From Acidobacteriota bacterium (GTDB taxonomy: Bacteria; Acidobacteriota; Polarisedimenticolia; JAPUKU01), in assembly GCA_027295505.1 (NCBI GenBank), contig JAPUKU010000089.1, positions 1 to 48,042 on the forward strand: DNA of 48,042 nucleotides, given 5' to 3'. The position numbers and the translations under genes are program-made. Shown here in pieces: positions 1 to 8,905 of this stretch. The notes beneath the pieces were generated by a model that saw only the letters and a list, made by a program, of their open reading frames with translations, made no database searches and was not told the DNA's origin. Position 1 is the stretch's first letter. Each line of letters opens with the position of its first letter.

Positions 1-2
1 TG

Positions 3-203
3 CCCCAGGGTGTTCGGATCGGCTTCGCGGCGGGGCTGCTTGGGGGGTTCACGACAGCGGCTGCGTTTAATAATGATACGGTCAAGCTCGTCCGAAAACG
101 CTTCTGGCCTGCAGCGGTCGGGAGGGTTCTGTTTGATACGATGTCCTGCCTCCTTGCCGGGATGGCCGGCCTTACCGGAGCTCACTGGCTTCTCGGTTCG
201 TGA
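3..203 (+). CDS. crcB: CrcB/Fluc-type fluoride channel, C-terminal fragment (gene starts before the window)
   Basis: This frame is open from the left edge to a TGA at 201-203, about 66 residues with no start inside the window. It reads like the last third of a CrcB/Fluc protein: a glycine-rich helix with GLLGGFTT, then an acidic/Asn segment (FNNDT), a short basic loop and a final hydrophobic helix ending GMAGLTGAHWLLGS. CrcB proteins are small four-helix channels that dimerise in the inner membrane and export fluoride. The usual GGFTTFSTF motif reads GGFTTAAAF here, so one of the phenylalanines normally lining the pore is missing. That could mean one half of a CrcB pair or a degenerate copy. 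The assignment rests on motif memory over a short fragment. Confidence 0.55.
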   Translation, partial: PQGVRIGFAAGLLGGFTTAAAFNNDTVKLVRKRFWPAAVGRVLFDTMSCLLAGMAGLTGAHWLLGS

Positions 204-432
204 TCTCTCTCCATTGACCCAGAGAATGCCTGCCTGAAAATGGCAAATTTATACGCAGATCCGTTTCATGAGGGAACGCACCCCTGGTCTTCCATATTTT
301 GCGATCGGTGAAATAAGAGCTCTCATCAGGGGGATGTTTCGTAAGTAAACACCAAAGAGCTGGTCTCCGTCCGCCAGTGGTGGGTGGAGGAAGAATTATG
401 GCCTGGAAAGAGGGCCGGGTGGGTGGCTTCGC

Positions 433-2343
433 TCAGTTTCGCTTGAGCGCCATGACCGTCGTGTCGTCTTTGCGCTCCATTCCCTGAAAAGCGTCCGTCT
501 CGTCCGCGAGCATCTGGCACAGACGATCGACCGGCTCCGAGGCATGCCGCTCGAGGAAGGCGACGAGCCGTTCATCGCCATAAAACTCGTCATCCGTCGT
601 GACAGCTTCGGGGATACCGTCGGTGAAAAGAATCAGCTTTTCCCCCGGCGCGAGAGATTCGAGTCGGTCTTGGTAACGGGCTTCCTTCATGATGCCCACA
701 ACCGTGCCCGTGACTTCACCGAAGGGGGATACGATTCCGTCGCTGCTGATCCTGTAAGGAAGCGGATGGCCGGCGTTGGCATAGCGCAGCTTACCGGTCT
801 TGATCTCGTAGGAGCTGAGAAAGAGCGTCACGTACAACGAGCCCAGGTTGTCTTTACACAGGGTCTGGTTGGCGATTGACAGGATCTCGGCCGGTGTGCG
901 GCCGCCGCCACAGGCGTTGCGGAAAATGGTCCGGCTCACCGCCATGAAGAGAGCGGCCGGCACACCCTTGCCGGCGACGTCGGCCATGATGATGATGAGC
1001 GAACCCTCAGGGGTGAAGAAAAAATCGAAAAAGTCTCCCGCGACCTGGCGGGCGGACAGGTTGATTGCGTGCAGGTCGAACTCCTTGTGCTCCGGAAAAG
1101 GCGGAAACGTCTGTGGCAGCAACGAGGTCTGAATCTTCCTCGCCACACGCAGCTCGCTCTCGACCGCTTCGCGCGCCGCCGTCTCGTGCTTCAGGGCTTC
1201 GGTGTGCTCCTTGAGGTCGGTTACCATCTTATTGAAGGCCAGCGTCAGATCGCCCACCTCATCCTGCGGAACCTTCCCCGGGACCTGCACCTCCAGGTCG
1301 CCCTTCGAGACCTGCCCCACCGCCGTGGCCAGTCGCAGGAGCGGGCGGGTGATCCGGCCGGACACGAAGAGGAGGGCGGCAAGGATCAGCACGAGCCCGC
1401 CCGCCATGAAGGTTACCGCGATCTTCATCTGACTGTTACTGAAGGCGAGGATCTCGGTTTCGGGGACGCCGATCGAGAAGGACCAGCCCGCGGAACGGAT
1501 CGGTGCATAGAAAACCCAGAAGAGGGGCAATTCCTCCGGCTTCAGCAGCGAAGCGATACGGACCATTCCCTTTTCTCCCCGGATCATCCGGCGGCCGACA
1601 TCGGCCACATCTGGACGATTACGCTGCTGCGCAAGATCGATCAGGTTCTCCTGCAGAACGAGTTCCTTCACGGGGTGCGAGAGGATGGTCCCATCGCGGC
1701 CCAGGATCATGAAATCGCCGCCCTCGATATCGATCTCTCCGATGTGCCGGCGAAGCTCCAGGATCGAGACATCCACAGCGACCACGCCGACTCGCCGGCC
1801 CTGTGCCATCAGGGCAACGGGGTACGAGCTGACCCAGGTCTGGCCCGATGCTTCATCCTGATGAGGGTCAGACCAGGATCCGGTTTCTGGATCCAGAGCC
1901 CGGTCATACAATTGAAGGCTTTGACCTCCGGATCCGTGCGCGCTCGCGTCCAGGTCGCCGCTGATAATCCCTCCTGCCGAACGGTAGGCGTAGTGAACAT
2001 GCACTTGATCAGCGGGTGGCTCCGATCGAAAGACGAAGCGGACTCCATGAACCATCTCATCCAGATCGATGATCGATTGCAGAATCGAGTGCAGTTCTTG
2101 CTCGGCTGTATCGGGCCGGAGGTTGGTCGTTGCTGCTGCGGTTCGAGCGATCTCCTCCACGGCGTGCACTCTGGCTTCCACGCGCGCCGCGTACTGTGAC
2201 GCCAGCCGGCTCATGTTCTCTTCCAGGCGATGGAAGGAGCGCTTGCGGAGATGTATCAAGCTGGCACTGAGGATCGAAGCGTAGATCAGAAGCAGCGGCA
2301 GTCCGATGGCCAGGACCAGCTTCCAGCGAATGGTCAGCTTCAT
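433..2343 (-). CDS. Membrane sensor with Cache-like, HAMP and SpoIIE/RsbU-type PP2C phosphatase domains
   Basis: The 636-residue protein starts with a membrane helix (about 7-30), followed by an extracytoplasmic region to about 300 that looks like a double-Cache sensor. A second helix (306-328), a HAMP domain (329-382), a short coiled coil and a C-terminal SpoIIE/RsbU phosphatase domain complete it. The phosphatase shows its metal-binding acidic motifs: VAGDFFD at 434-440, ADVAGKG at 454-460, LFTDGIPEA, and a final KDDTTV. Proteins of this build dephosphorylate anti-anti-sigma factors in partner-switching pathways in response to an outside signal. No anti-sigma, STAS-domain or sigma-factor gene lies nearby, so the partner must be encoded elsewhere. 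The gene is monocistronic in this window and has a candidate promoter upstream. Confidence 0.9.
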   Translation of the reverse strand: MKLTIRWKLVLAIGLPLLLIYASILSASLIHLRKRSFHRLEENMSRLASQYAARVEARVHAVEEIARTAAATTNLRPDTAEQELHSILQSIIDLDEMVHGVRFVFRSEPPADQVHVHYAYRSAGGIISGDLDASAHGSGGQSLQLYDRALDPETGSWSDPHQDEASGQTWVSSYPVALMAQGRRVGVVAVDVSILELRRHIGEIDIEGGDFMILGRDGTILSHPVKELVLQENLIDLAQQRNRPDVADVGRRMIRGEKGMVRIASLLKPEELPLFWVFYAPIRSAGWSFSIGVPETEILAFSNSQMKIAVTFMAGGLVLILAALLFVSGRITRPLLRLATAVGQVSKGDLEVQVPGKVPQDEVGDLTLAFNKMVTDLKEHTEALKHETAAREAVESELRVARKIQTSLLPQTFPPFPEHKEFDLHAINLSARQVAGDFFDFFFTPEGSLIIIMADVAGKGVPAALFMAVSRTIFRNACGGGRTPAEILSIANQTLCKDNLGSLYVTLFLSSYEIKTGKLRYANAGHPLPYRISSDGIVSPFGEVTGTVVGIMKEARYQDRLESLAPGEKLILFTDGIPEAVTTDDEFYGDERLVAFLERHASEPVDRLCQMLADETDAFQGMERKDDTTVMALKRN

Positions 2344-2481
2344 GATGCTTGGATCAATGCCAGGTGATCGAGAAAACAGCCGTACTTCCGGACTCTAACC
2401 GCGCATCGAGATGAACAGATCGCGCTCGTGGCGATTGTGGACGCCGGTTTGTGATGCAAATGTCGGAAGAAGCGCGCATCA

Positions 2482-2510
2482 TATTTACTAATGGCTCGCG
2501 ATCTTGACAA
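2482..2510 (-). promoter_or_regulatory. Candidate sigma-70 promoter of the SpoIIE-type phosphatase gene
   Basis: On the minus strand TTGTCA (2510-2505) is followed after 17 bp by TAAATA (2487-2482). The element lies about 140 bp upstream of the phosphatase ATG, in the 287-bp gap that also holds the start region of egtB. On the plus strand the same gap has a TAGAAT at 2554-2559 without a good -35 box, which could serve egtB. Prediction by eye only. Confidence 0.35.
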
Positions 2511-2630
2511 CCCCTCAAGAGATAAACCTTGCGTGATGGTGGCGCGCTCGGGTTAGAATAGCCGACCACCTTAGAGCGCAGCGTGTTTGTACGGCTCAGA
2601 CAGATGCGCTGCTCGAATTCAGAGGCTTCG

Positions 2631-4004
2631 ATGACGGCGCCACCGCAGCCCATGCGATCAACCTCACGCCACCAGGACTTTCCAACGCGGCAGCGACCTT
2701 CGGCACCGGCTTTTTCCGGGGTGCGCGAAGCGGCGCAGGCCGAGCGCCTCGATTGGCATCGGAATCTGGCCGCCCGATTCAAGAAGGTGCGGAAGACAAG
2801 TGAGGATCTTTGCGCGCCGCTCTCTCCGGAGGACTGCGCCGTACAGTCGATGCCTGACGCCAGCCCCGCAAAGTGGCATCTGGCGCACACGACCTGGTTC
2901 TTCGAGACCTTCGTGCTCGAGAAGACGCAAACCGGTTTTCGCCCGTATCACGCCGATTTTCCTTTCCTCTATAACTCTTATTACAAGCAGGTTGGGGCGC
3001 ATCACCCGCGGCTGTGTCGGGGGATGATCACCAGACCCGCTCTCGATGAAGTGCGGAGCTACCGCCGCCACGTCGATGACCGCATCCTGGAGCTGGTCAC
3101 CGGTGGACAGCTGAACGACGAGCATGTACGGATCGTCGAGCTCGGCCTGCATCACGAACAGCAGCATCAGGAGCTGATCCTGATGGACATCAAGCACCTT
3201 TTTTCGTGCAATCCGTTGTGGCCCTCGTACTCGAGAGTTCGGGTGGCTGCGGTGGAAGCTGCCGTGGAGCTGCGCTGGATTGGCCACGAGGAGGGGATCC
3301 ACTCCATCGGGTTCGACGGTGGAGGATTCTGCTTCGACCACGAATGTCCCCGCCACCGGGTGTTCCTCGAGTCGTTTGAAATCGGCTCGCGGCTCGTCAC
3401 CAACGGTGAGTATCAGGCCTTTATCGAAGACGGAGGATATGACCGACCCGAGCTGTGGCTTTCGGATGGCTGGGATGCTGTCCAGCAGCAAGGCTGGTCG
3501 AATCCGCTGTACTGGAGGCAGCAGGACGGCGGCTGGTACGAGTTCACGCTGGGCGGGCCACGCAAGATTCGACCGGTGGATCCGGTATGCCACGTCAGCT
3601 ACTATGAGGCGGATGCATACGCCCGCTGGACCGGCTGCCGCCTGCCGACCGAGGCCGAGTGGGAATTTGCCGCGCACGACGCCTCGCTGGAGGGGAACTT
3701 CCTGGAAACAGGCCTGTTGCATCCGGCGCCCGCGTCCGGGGTGTCTGCATCCGGAGGTCTGCTGCAAGGCTTCGGCGATGTCTGGGAGTGGACCTCGAGC
3801 CCCTTTACGCCCTACCCGAGCTACCGGCCTCCGGCCGGAGCTCTCGGCGAGTACAACGGGAAGTTCATGAGCAACCAGATGGTGCTGCGAGGCGGGTGTT
3901 GCGCCACCTCCGCCTCGCACATCCGGGCGACATATCGCAATTTCTTCTATCCGGTGTGCCGCTGGCAGTTCGGCGGCATCCGCCTGGCACGGGACGGCCG
4001 ATGA
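2631..4004 (+). CDS. egtB: EgtB, ergothioneine biosynthesis sulfoxide synthase
   Basis: Non-haem iron enzyme that joins the sulfur of cysteine or gamma-glutamylcysteine to C2 of hercynine using O2. The N-terminal DinB-like half carries the iron ligands: the His of WHLAHTTWFFE (about residue 86) and the pair in HEQQHQE (175-181). The C-terminal half is an FGE-sulfatase fold with LPTEAEWEFAA, GDVWEWTSSPF, VLRGGCCAT and a final FGGIRLARD. The frame is open back to a GTG at 2583. I prefer the ATG at 2631, which has AGAGG six bases upstream and gives 457 residues, close to the family's usual length. The stop overlaps the start of egtD as ATGA, so the two are translationally coupled. No egtA, egtC or egtE is present in the window. 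Confidence 0.93.
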   Translation: MTAPPQPMRSTSRHQDFPTRQRPSAPAFSGVREAAQAERLDWHRNLAARFKKVRKTSEDLCAPLSPEDCAVQSMPDASPAKWHLAHTTWFFETFVLEKTQTGFRPYHADFPFLYNSYYKQVGAHHPRLCRGMITRPALDEVRSYRRHVDDRILELVTGGQLNDEHVRIVELGLHHEQQHQELILMDIKHLFSCNPLWPSYSRVRVAAVEAAVELRWIGHEEGIHSIGFDGGGFCFDHECPRHRVFLESFEIGSRLVTNGEYQAFIEDGGYDRPELWLSDGWDAVQQQGWSNPLYWRQQDGGWYEFTLGGPRKIRPVDPVCHVSYYEADAYARWTGCRLPTEAEWEFAAHDASLEGNFLETGLLHPAPASGVSASGGLLQGFGDVWEWTSSPFTPYPSYRPPAGALGEYNGKFMSNQMVLRGGCCATSASHIRATYRNFFYPVCRWQFGGIRLARDGR

Positions 4005-4972
4005 AAATCCAATCCAGGATCATTGATATTCAAGACTACGTTCCGGAGGTAGAGCACTTCCGGGAAGAGGTTCTGCAGGGCCTCGGCCGCCATGAGAAGG
4101 TCATTCCCTGCAAGTACTTCTATGATCTGCGGGGCTCAGAGCTGTTCGAGCAAATCTGTGATCTCGATGAATATTACCTGACCCGCACCGAATGCTCGAT
4201 CATGAAGGAGCATGTTCATGAGATGGCGGAAGCAATCGGATCAGGCTGCCTGCTGATCGAGTGCGGCAGCGGGACCGCGCGAAAGACACGCATGCTCCTC
4301 GACTGTCTCGATTCACCGGTAGCCTACGTGCCGATCGACATCTCGAGAAAGGTCCTGGAAGCATCCGCCACCGAGCTACTCTCTACCTATCCGGGCCTGG
4401 AGGTGCTCCCCATCTGCACCGACTATACGACGCATTTCGAGATCCCGAGCAGCAAGCGGCCGCCCTCGCGATGCGTGGTCTATTTCCCCGGCTCAACGAT
4501 CGGGAACCTATCGTTAGCGGAAGCGCGCGATTTTCTCAAGCGTATTCGTAAAATTGTCGGCAGGAGCGGCGGGATGTTGATCGGCGTTGACCTTAAGAAG
4601 GATGCCACCGTCCTCGAGGCCGCGTACGATGACCGTGAGGGTGTGACCGCCGCTTTTAATAAGAACATGCTCATGCGCATCAACCATGAGCTGGGGGGCG
4701 ATTTCCAGCTGGACCGCTTCCAGCATCAGGCTTTCTACAACGAGAAACTGGGTCGCGTCGAGATGCATCTGGTCAGCATGGCGCAGCAAACGGTACGTAT
4801 CGACGGAGAGCAGATACCTTTTGGCCAGGGCGAGAGCATCCGAACCGAGTGTTCCTACAAGTACGATCTGGAAGGCTTCGCCAGGCTGGCCTCAGAGGCA
4901 GACTTCGAAGTCCGGAAAGTCTGGACTGACCCCCGAAAGCTTTTCAGCGTGCAATACCTTACCGCACGATGA
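4001..4972 (+). CDS. egtD: EgtD, L-histidine N-alpha-methyltransferase
   Basis: Trimethylates the alpha-amino group of L-histidine with three S-adenosylmethionines to give hercynine, the substrate of EgtB. The 323-residue length is that of the family (about 320). Visible signatures are the N-terminal CKYFYD and SELFEQI block, the DEYYLTRTE motif, the SAM-binding loop IECGSGTARKT, VPIDIS, and YFPGSTIGNL. The frame is open well upstream inside egtB. The ATG at 4001, overlapping the egtB stop as ATGA, is the natural start and gives MKIQSRIIDIQ as the N-terminus. Together egtB and egtD supply the two core steps of ergothioneine synthesis. Confidence 0.95.
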   Translation: MKIQSRIIDIQDYVPEVEHFREEVLQGLGRHEKVIPCKYFYDLRGSELFEQICDLDEYYLTRTECSIMKEHVHEMAEAIGSGCLLIECGSGTARKTRMLLDCLDSPVAYVPIDISRKVLEASATELLSTYPGLEVLPICTDYTTHFEIPSSKRPPSRCVVYFPGSTIGNLSLAEARDFLKRIRKIVGRSGGMLIGVDLKKDATVLEAAYDDREGVTAAFNKNMLMRINHELGGDFQLDRFQHQAFYNEKLGRVEMHLVSMAQQTVRIDGEQIPFGQGESIRTECSYKYDLEGFARLASEADFEVRKVWTDPRKLFSVQYLTAR

Positions 4973-4979
4973 GAAGCGC

Positions 4980-4996
4980 GGCACGGTTCTCGTGCC
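4980..4996 (+). terminator. Short hairpin just after egtD
   Basis: GGCACG (4980-4985), a five-base loop and CGTGCC (4991-4996) form a perfect six-base-pair stem beginning eight bases after the egtD stop. No run of T follows, so it may be a weak or factor-dependent terminator, or an mRNA-stabilising stem between egtD and the reductase gene. Confidence 0.3.
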
Positions 4997-5117
4997 CATG
5001 ACGCCCCACGCCTGCCGCTCGTGGCCGGCGCATCTCCAGCTCAAGCTCTCCTCCTTCATTGTCTCGGATATGATCACACCGGTCGACGACTCGGCCCTTA
5101 CGTGAGGAGGTGAGCTC

Positions 5118-6524
5118 GTGCCCGATTATGACGTGATCGTGCTGGGAGGCGGATCCGCGGGGACCTCCGCCGCCCGGGCCGCGGCTGAGGCCGGGGCGAA
5201 GACAGCCATGGTGAACGACGGAGAGCTCGGAGGGCTCTGCATCCTGAGGGGATGCATGCCCACCAAGGCGATGCTGGCCTCGGCCCACGCCCTGCATGAG
5301 GCTGAGCACCTCGACCCGTTCGGCGTCCACCTCGAAGGGCGCGTGGTGCCGCAGTTCGATCGCATCATGGAGCGCAAGAATTCCCAGGTGCAGCGCTTCA
5401 AGAGGGCGAAGGTTGCCAACATCGAGGCCGCCGATTACGAACTCATCAAAGGCCGCGCCCGTTTCACTGCCGGTGGAACAATGCAGGTGGACGGACGCAC
5501 GCTCACGACGGGGCGCAGCGTGATCGCTACCGGCTCAATTCCGAGCATGCTGCCAATTCCGGGGCTCGACCAGGCCACCGTGCTCACCAGCGACAAGGTG
5601 ATGGGGCTGCGAAGCGCGCCGAAATCAATCGTCGTCCAGGGAGCTGGAGCCGTCGGCCTTGAGCTGGCGCAGTTCTTCGCGCGCATCGGCACGCAGGTCC
5701 TGATGGTGAACCGTTCACCGCTCCTGTCCCACTCCGATCTCGAATGCGGGCAGGAACTCAGGCGCGCGCTCGAGGATGAACCCCGTTTCGATCTGGCCAT
5801 TCCCGGAAAGATCGAGGAGATTCTCGGAGACGGCTCAGGCTCGATCTTCAAGATTCGATGCGGAGAAAATCTGCGCAAGCACCACGCCGAGGCTCTCCTC
5901 ATGGCGGTGGGGCGCGAGGCGGCACTCGGGGATCTGGGGCTCGAGCACGTGGGACTCCAGCCTGAGAACGGCCGACTCTCACACGATGCCTCGATGCGAA
6001 CCAGCAAGCCGGACATCTTTGTGGCCGGCGATGCCACCGGCTGCCACCAGATTCTCCACCTCGCCAACCAGGAGGGACGGATCGCCGGATACAACGCGGC
6101 TGTTGGAGGGCCCGAGAAAAAGATGGATTACCGCATGAAGATGAGCGTCATTTTCACCGACCCACCCTTTGCCCAGGTTGGAGCGACCGAGGCCGAGGCC
6201 AAGGAGTCCGGCCGTGCGTACGCGGTTGGACAGGCACGGTTTCCGGAGACCGGCCGTGCCATCACCATGGAGGCGAAGCACGGCGTGTGGAAGGTGCTGG
6301 TCGATCGGGAAAGTGGAGAGATCATCGGCTCGGCAATTCTGGGGCCAAGGGCAGACGACCTGATTCACCTGATCTCGCTGATGATGCACTACCATGGCCA
6401 GGCCCAGGACATCCCGGGTCTGCCCTGGTATCACCCGACCCTTTCGGAGGTGATGCTCAACATTGCCGGCGACCTGGCCAGGTCGCTGCCTCAGTCAATA
6501 GCAGCCTGCGAGCCGCCGGCCTGA
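5118..6524 (+). CDS. FAD-dependent pyridine nucleotide-disulfide oxidoreductase (class I; Lpd/mercuric reductase-like)
   Basis: The 468-residue flavoprotein has an N-terminal FAD-binding motif (VIVLGGGSAG, 7-16), the redox-active pair C41/C46 in GGLCILRGCMPTK, an NAD(P)-binding motif (VQGAGAVGLELAQFF), the second FAD motif (FVAGDATG) and a C-terminal dimerisation domain with the catalytic HPTLSE (His about 439). These place it with dihydrolipoyl dehydrogenase, mercuric reductase and glutathione/mycothione reductases. The substrate cannot be read from sequence. The extra N-terminal metal-binding domain of some MerA proteins is absent. The start is GTG at 5118, chosen for the excellent GAGGAGGTGA at 5104-5113. 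It lies 145 bp after egtD on the same strand, so a role in thiol recycling is possible but inferred. Confidence 0.85.
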   Translation: MPDYDVIVLGGGSAGTSAARAAAEAGAKTAMVNDGELGGLCILRGCMPTKAMLASAHALHEAEHLDPFGVHLEGRVVPQFDRIMERKNSQVQRFKRAKVANIEAADYELIKGRARFTAGGTMQVDGRTLTTGRSVIATGSIPSMLPIPGLDQATVLTSDKVMGLRSAPKSIVVQGAGAVGLELAQFFARIGTQVLMVNRSPLLSHSDLECGQELRRALEDEPRFDLAIPGKIEEILGDGSGSIFKIRCGENLRKHHAEALLMAVGREAALGDLGLEHVGLQPENGRLSHDASMRTSKPDIFVAGDATGCHQILHLANQEGRIAGYNAAVGGPEKKMDYRMKMSVIFTDPPFAQVGATEAEAKESGRAYAVGQARFPETGRAITMEAKHGVWKVLVDRESGEIIGSAILGPRADDLIHLISLMMHYHGQAQDIPGLPWYHPTLSEVMLNIAGDLARSLPQSIAACEPPA

Positions 6525-6527
6525 TCA

Positions 6528-6568
6528 GGATGCCGGGCGGTTGCGGCGTGGACAGGCCTCAGGCATCC
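6528..6568. other. Inverted repeat between convergent genes
   Basis: GGATGCC (6528-6534) and GGCATCC (6562-6568) are perfect complements separated by 27 bases, in the 89-bp gap between the reductase gene (plus) and rmuC (minus). The repeat could act as a two-way terminator, but the large loop and lack of T-runs make this uncertain. Confidence 0.25.
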
Positions 6569-6613
6569 CGGCAGGAACAGAAATCCGCCGGCGGGCCGTG
6601 AAGCGCGTCGGAC

Positions 6614-7762
6614 TTACAGAGACCCGGTGCTGGAGCGCTCGGCTCCGGGGCGCGGCACCGGTTCCGGTGAGGCGCCCAGCCGCCCTTCCTTGGGCGCAGC
6701 GTCGCGGGCAATAGCGGCGTGGGTGCTCTGAGCTCCCGATAGCGCGATCACACCATCTTGCAGGCGGTCCGCCTGGCGGCGGGCTTCATCGAAGTTGTTC
6801 TGCGCGTGGCCCATCTGCTTGCCAAGGCGGGCAAACGTCTCCATGAACTGGACGAATCCCTGCTGCAGACCGCGAACGCTCCGGAACACCTCCTGAGCGT
6901 CCTTCTCGATTCTAAGTCCCTTCAGCCCATACACGATTGCCATTAGGTAGGCGTAGAACGAGTTGGGGGAGACTGGAATGACCTTGCGTTCAAGCGCGTA
7001 GGTGCTGAGATCGGGGCCTCCGGTACCGTCCTCGCGTAGGATCACTTCGTAAAAGATGTTCTCGGCCGGGATGTACATGAGGGCGAAATCGTAGGTGCCC
7101 TCCTCCGGCAGGATGTACTTGTCCGCGATCTCGGTGATGCGGTTGCGTACGGAGGTATTGAACTCGCGGCGCGCCACGCGGCGCTCACCCTCCGCTTCCG
7201 CCTTGATCATGCGGCTGAACGCTTCCAGGGGGAACTTGGCATCAACTGGCACCAGCCCATCACCGAGCCGGATCACCGCATCCACCTTGACACCGCTGCG
7301 GAACGAATGCTGAAGTGAGTAGGCCGACTCGGGCAGGACCTGCCTGAGGAGTTCCGCTAGCAGGCTCTCGCCCATGAGCCCGCGCAGCTTCGGGGCTTTC
7401 AGGATGTTCTGCAGGTCGGTGAGGCTGCGGCCCATCTCCTGCATGTGCTCGGCGGTGCGTGCCAGATCGCCGAGCTGGTGCTGCACCCTCGCCACCGCCT
7501 GAGTCGCACCCTCAAGGCGCTCACCGATCGATTTCTGCCCCTGCTGGAGCTGCTCGTGAAGCGTATGCGTGAGGGTTCCCACCTGGTTCTGCAACTCATT
7601 CTTGAGGTCGAGAAACTGCTGCTGGAGCAAGCCGAGAGACGAGGAAGAGGTTTGGGCTTCAGCTCTTGAGGTTCGCCGTCCGGCCAGCCAGGCGGCAAGC
7701 GCGGAGACTCCCGCCAGTGCACCGGCGGCGAGGGCCACGAGAGTCCATGAGACAAGGGTCAT
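6614..7762 (-). CDS. rmuC: RmuC family protein
   Basis: Probable RmuC, a membrane-anchored protein with a nuclease-like core that in E. coli limits recombination at inverted repeats. The 382-residue protein has an N-terminal membrane helix (about 5-27), a long coiled coil (about 40-120) and the conserved RmuC core: GLMGESLLAELLRQVLP, VDAVIRLGDGLVPVDAKFPLE, and TYDFALMYIPAENIFYE. A further coiled coil follows, then a low-complexity Pro/Ala/Gly tail. It is the last gene of the run that begins with the GGDEF regulator, 16 residues' worth of sequence after the sugar-kinase gene. RmuC has no established link to cell-wall sugar metabolism, so the shared operon is only positional. Confidence 0.88.
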   Translation of the reverse strand: MTLVSWTLVALAAGALAGVSALAAWLAGRRTSRAEAQTSSSSLGLLQQQFLDLKNELQNQVGTLTHTLHEQLQQGQKSIGERLEGATQAVARVQHQLGDLARTAEHMQEMGRSLTDLQNILKAPKLRGLMGESLLAELLRQVLPESAYSLQHSFRSGVKVDAVIRLGDGLVPVDAKFPLEAFSRMIKAEAEGERRVARREFNTSVRNRITEIADKYILPEEGTYDFALMYIPAENIFYEVILREDGTGGPDLSTYALERKVIPVSPNSFYAYLMAIVYGLKGLRIEKDAQEVFRSVRGLQQGFVQFMETFARLGKQMGHAQNNFDEARRQADRLQDGVIALSGAQSTHAAIARDAAPKEGRLGASPEPVPRPGAERSSTGSL

Positions 7763-7815
7763 GGAAGAGATTGTAGCACTGGAGTGCCCCGCGGCTGGAG
7801 CGCCGCCCGGTTTGG

Positions 7816-8799
7816 CTACGAGTGCTCGTACCGGAGATGCCGGTCGAAGATCTCGAGGATAGACGAATCAGACGGGAATTTTTTCAGGTTGGCAAGCACG
7901 TATCCGAGCGTGCGCGGAACAGACTGGAGATAGATCGTGTGCTGCTTCACCGTTGCCTGGTAGGCGAAGGTGCCCAGGGCCTTGACGTTGCGCTGCAGCG
8001 AGACGCGGTCAAACTCGGTCCGCAGCCCTTCGGACGGCAGGCCACGCTGCACCCGGAAGTGATCGAGCAGCGGGTCGATGAAGCTCTCCGGCAACTCCAC
8101 GTACGAGTCGCGCAGCAACGATGCAAGGTCATAGGTGCGGGGCCCCCAGCGCGCATCCTGGAAGTCGAACATATACAGTCGCCCGCGGTGTACGATTAGA
8201 TTGCGGGAGTGGTAGTCGCGGTGGCAAAAAACGCGGTCGCCGCCGGAGGTCTCGCGTGCCAGGTCCTTCAGCCAGCTCTGGAGGGCCGCCGCCTCCGAGG
8301 CGGAAAGTGGTGAGTCGAGTAGGCGCTCAACGTAATTCTGCATGAAGAAGCGCAGTTCCCAGTCAAACTTCTCGAAGTCGAGCGTGGACTGGTGGGCGAT
8401 GCAGGCGGGTGTCAGACACCGCGTGCCCTCACCCTGCAACAGGCAGATGAGGTCGATGGCCTCACGGTAGATCGTCTCCACCTCGCTAGCCGGCCGCTGC
8501 CGCACGTAGTCCTGCAGCAGCGTGTCCCCCAAATCCTCGAGAATCAGGACACCCTGCTCCGGATAGGCAGCCAGGACTTCCGGAACCGGTGAGCCGATTC
8601 CGTTCAGATGGTGCGCCACGTTCAGGAACGGAAGCTCATCCTCGCGGAAAGCATCCTCGTGAACCATGAGGATGGCGCTGCCGGACGGAGTCGTGACCCG
8701 GTAGTACAGGCGGTTGGAGGCATCCCCCTGCAGGCGCGCGAGTTGGGCATCGGCGCCGTAGCGCTCGCGGACCAGTCCCTGCAGATCCACGTCACTCAT
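7816..8799 (-). CDS. Aminoglycoside phosphotransferase-fold sugar kinase, AmgK-like (MurNAc/GlcNAc 1-kinase candidate)
   Basis: APH-fold kinase with the catalytic loop CHRDYHSRNL (HxDxxxxN) and the metal-binding DFQD that follows. AmgK phosphorylates MurNAc (and GlcNAc) at the anomeric position in the peptidoglycan-recycling route that bypasses de novo UDP-MurNAc synthesis, and it is normally encoded beside the uridylyltransferase MurU. Here a nucleotidyltransferase gene lies directly upstream, which is the main support for the AmgK reading. The open frame extends to an ATG at 8856, but that start has no ribosome binding site. The ATG at 8799 has AGGA eight bases upstream and gives MSDVDLQGLV and 327 residues; a third ATG is at 8805. 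A general APH-family kinase of other specificity remains possible. Confidence 0.75.
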   Translation of the reverse strand: MSDVDLQGLVRERYGADAQLARLQGDASNRLYYRVTTPSGSAILMVHEDAFREDELPFLNVAHHLNGIGSPVPEVLAAYPEQGVLILEDLGDTLLQDYVRQRPASEVETIYREAIDLICLLQGEGTRCLTPACIAHQSTLDFEKFDWELRFFMQNYVERLLDSPLSASEAAALQSWLKDLARETSGGDRVFCHRDYHSRNLIVHRGRLYMFDFQDARWGPRTYDLASLLRDSYVELPESFIDPLLDHFRVQRGLPSEGLRTEFDRVSLQRNVKALGTFAYQATVKQHTIYLQSVPRTLGYVLANLKKFPSDSSILEIFDRHLRYEHS

Positions 8800-8905
8800 G
8801 CGCATCGTCCTGGGACGCTGTGTGCTTGATTGGCTGGGCACCGGTACTCCTTCCATGGATGTTGCAGGGCATTACGCCGCCGCTTCGCCTGCCGGCGGGC
8901 GGCAG

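Noticed and set aside
1069-2199. Plus-strand open frame of 376 residues opposite the SpoIIE-type phosphatase gene
   Set aside because: Shadow of a clearly conserved minus-strand gene; composition biased, no domain, as expected opposite GC-rich coding sequence.
2664-3920. Minus-strand frame of 418 residues opposite egtB
   Set aside because: egtB carries all family motifs on the plus strand; the opposite frame has no recognisable protein features.
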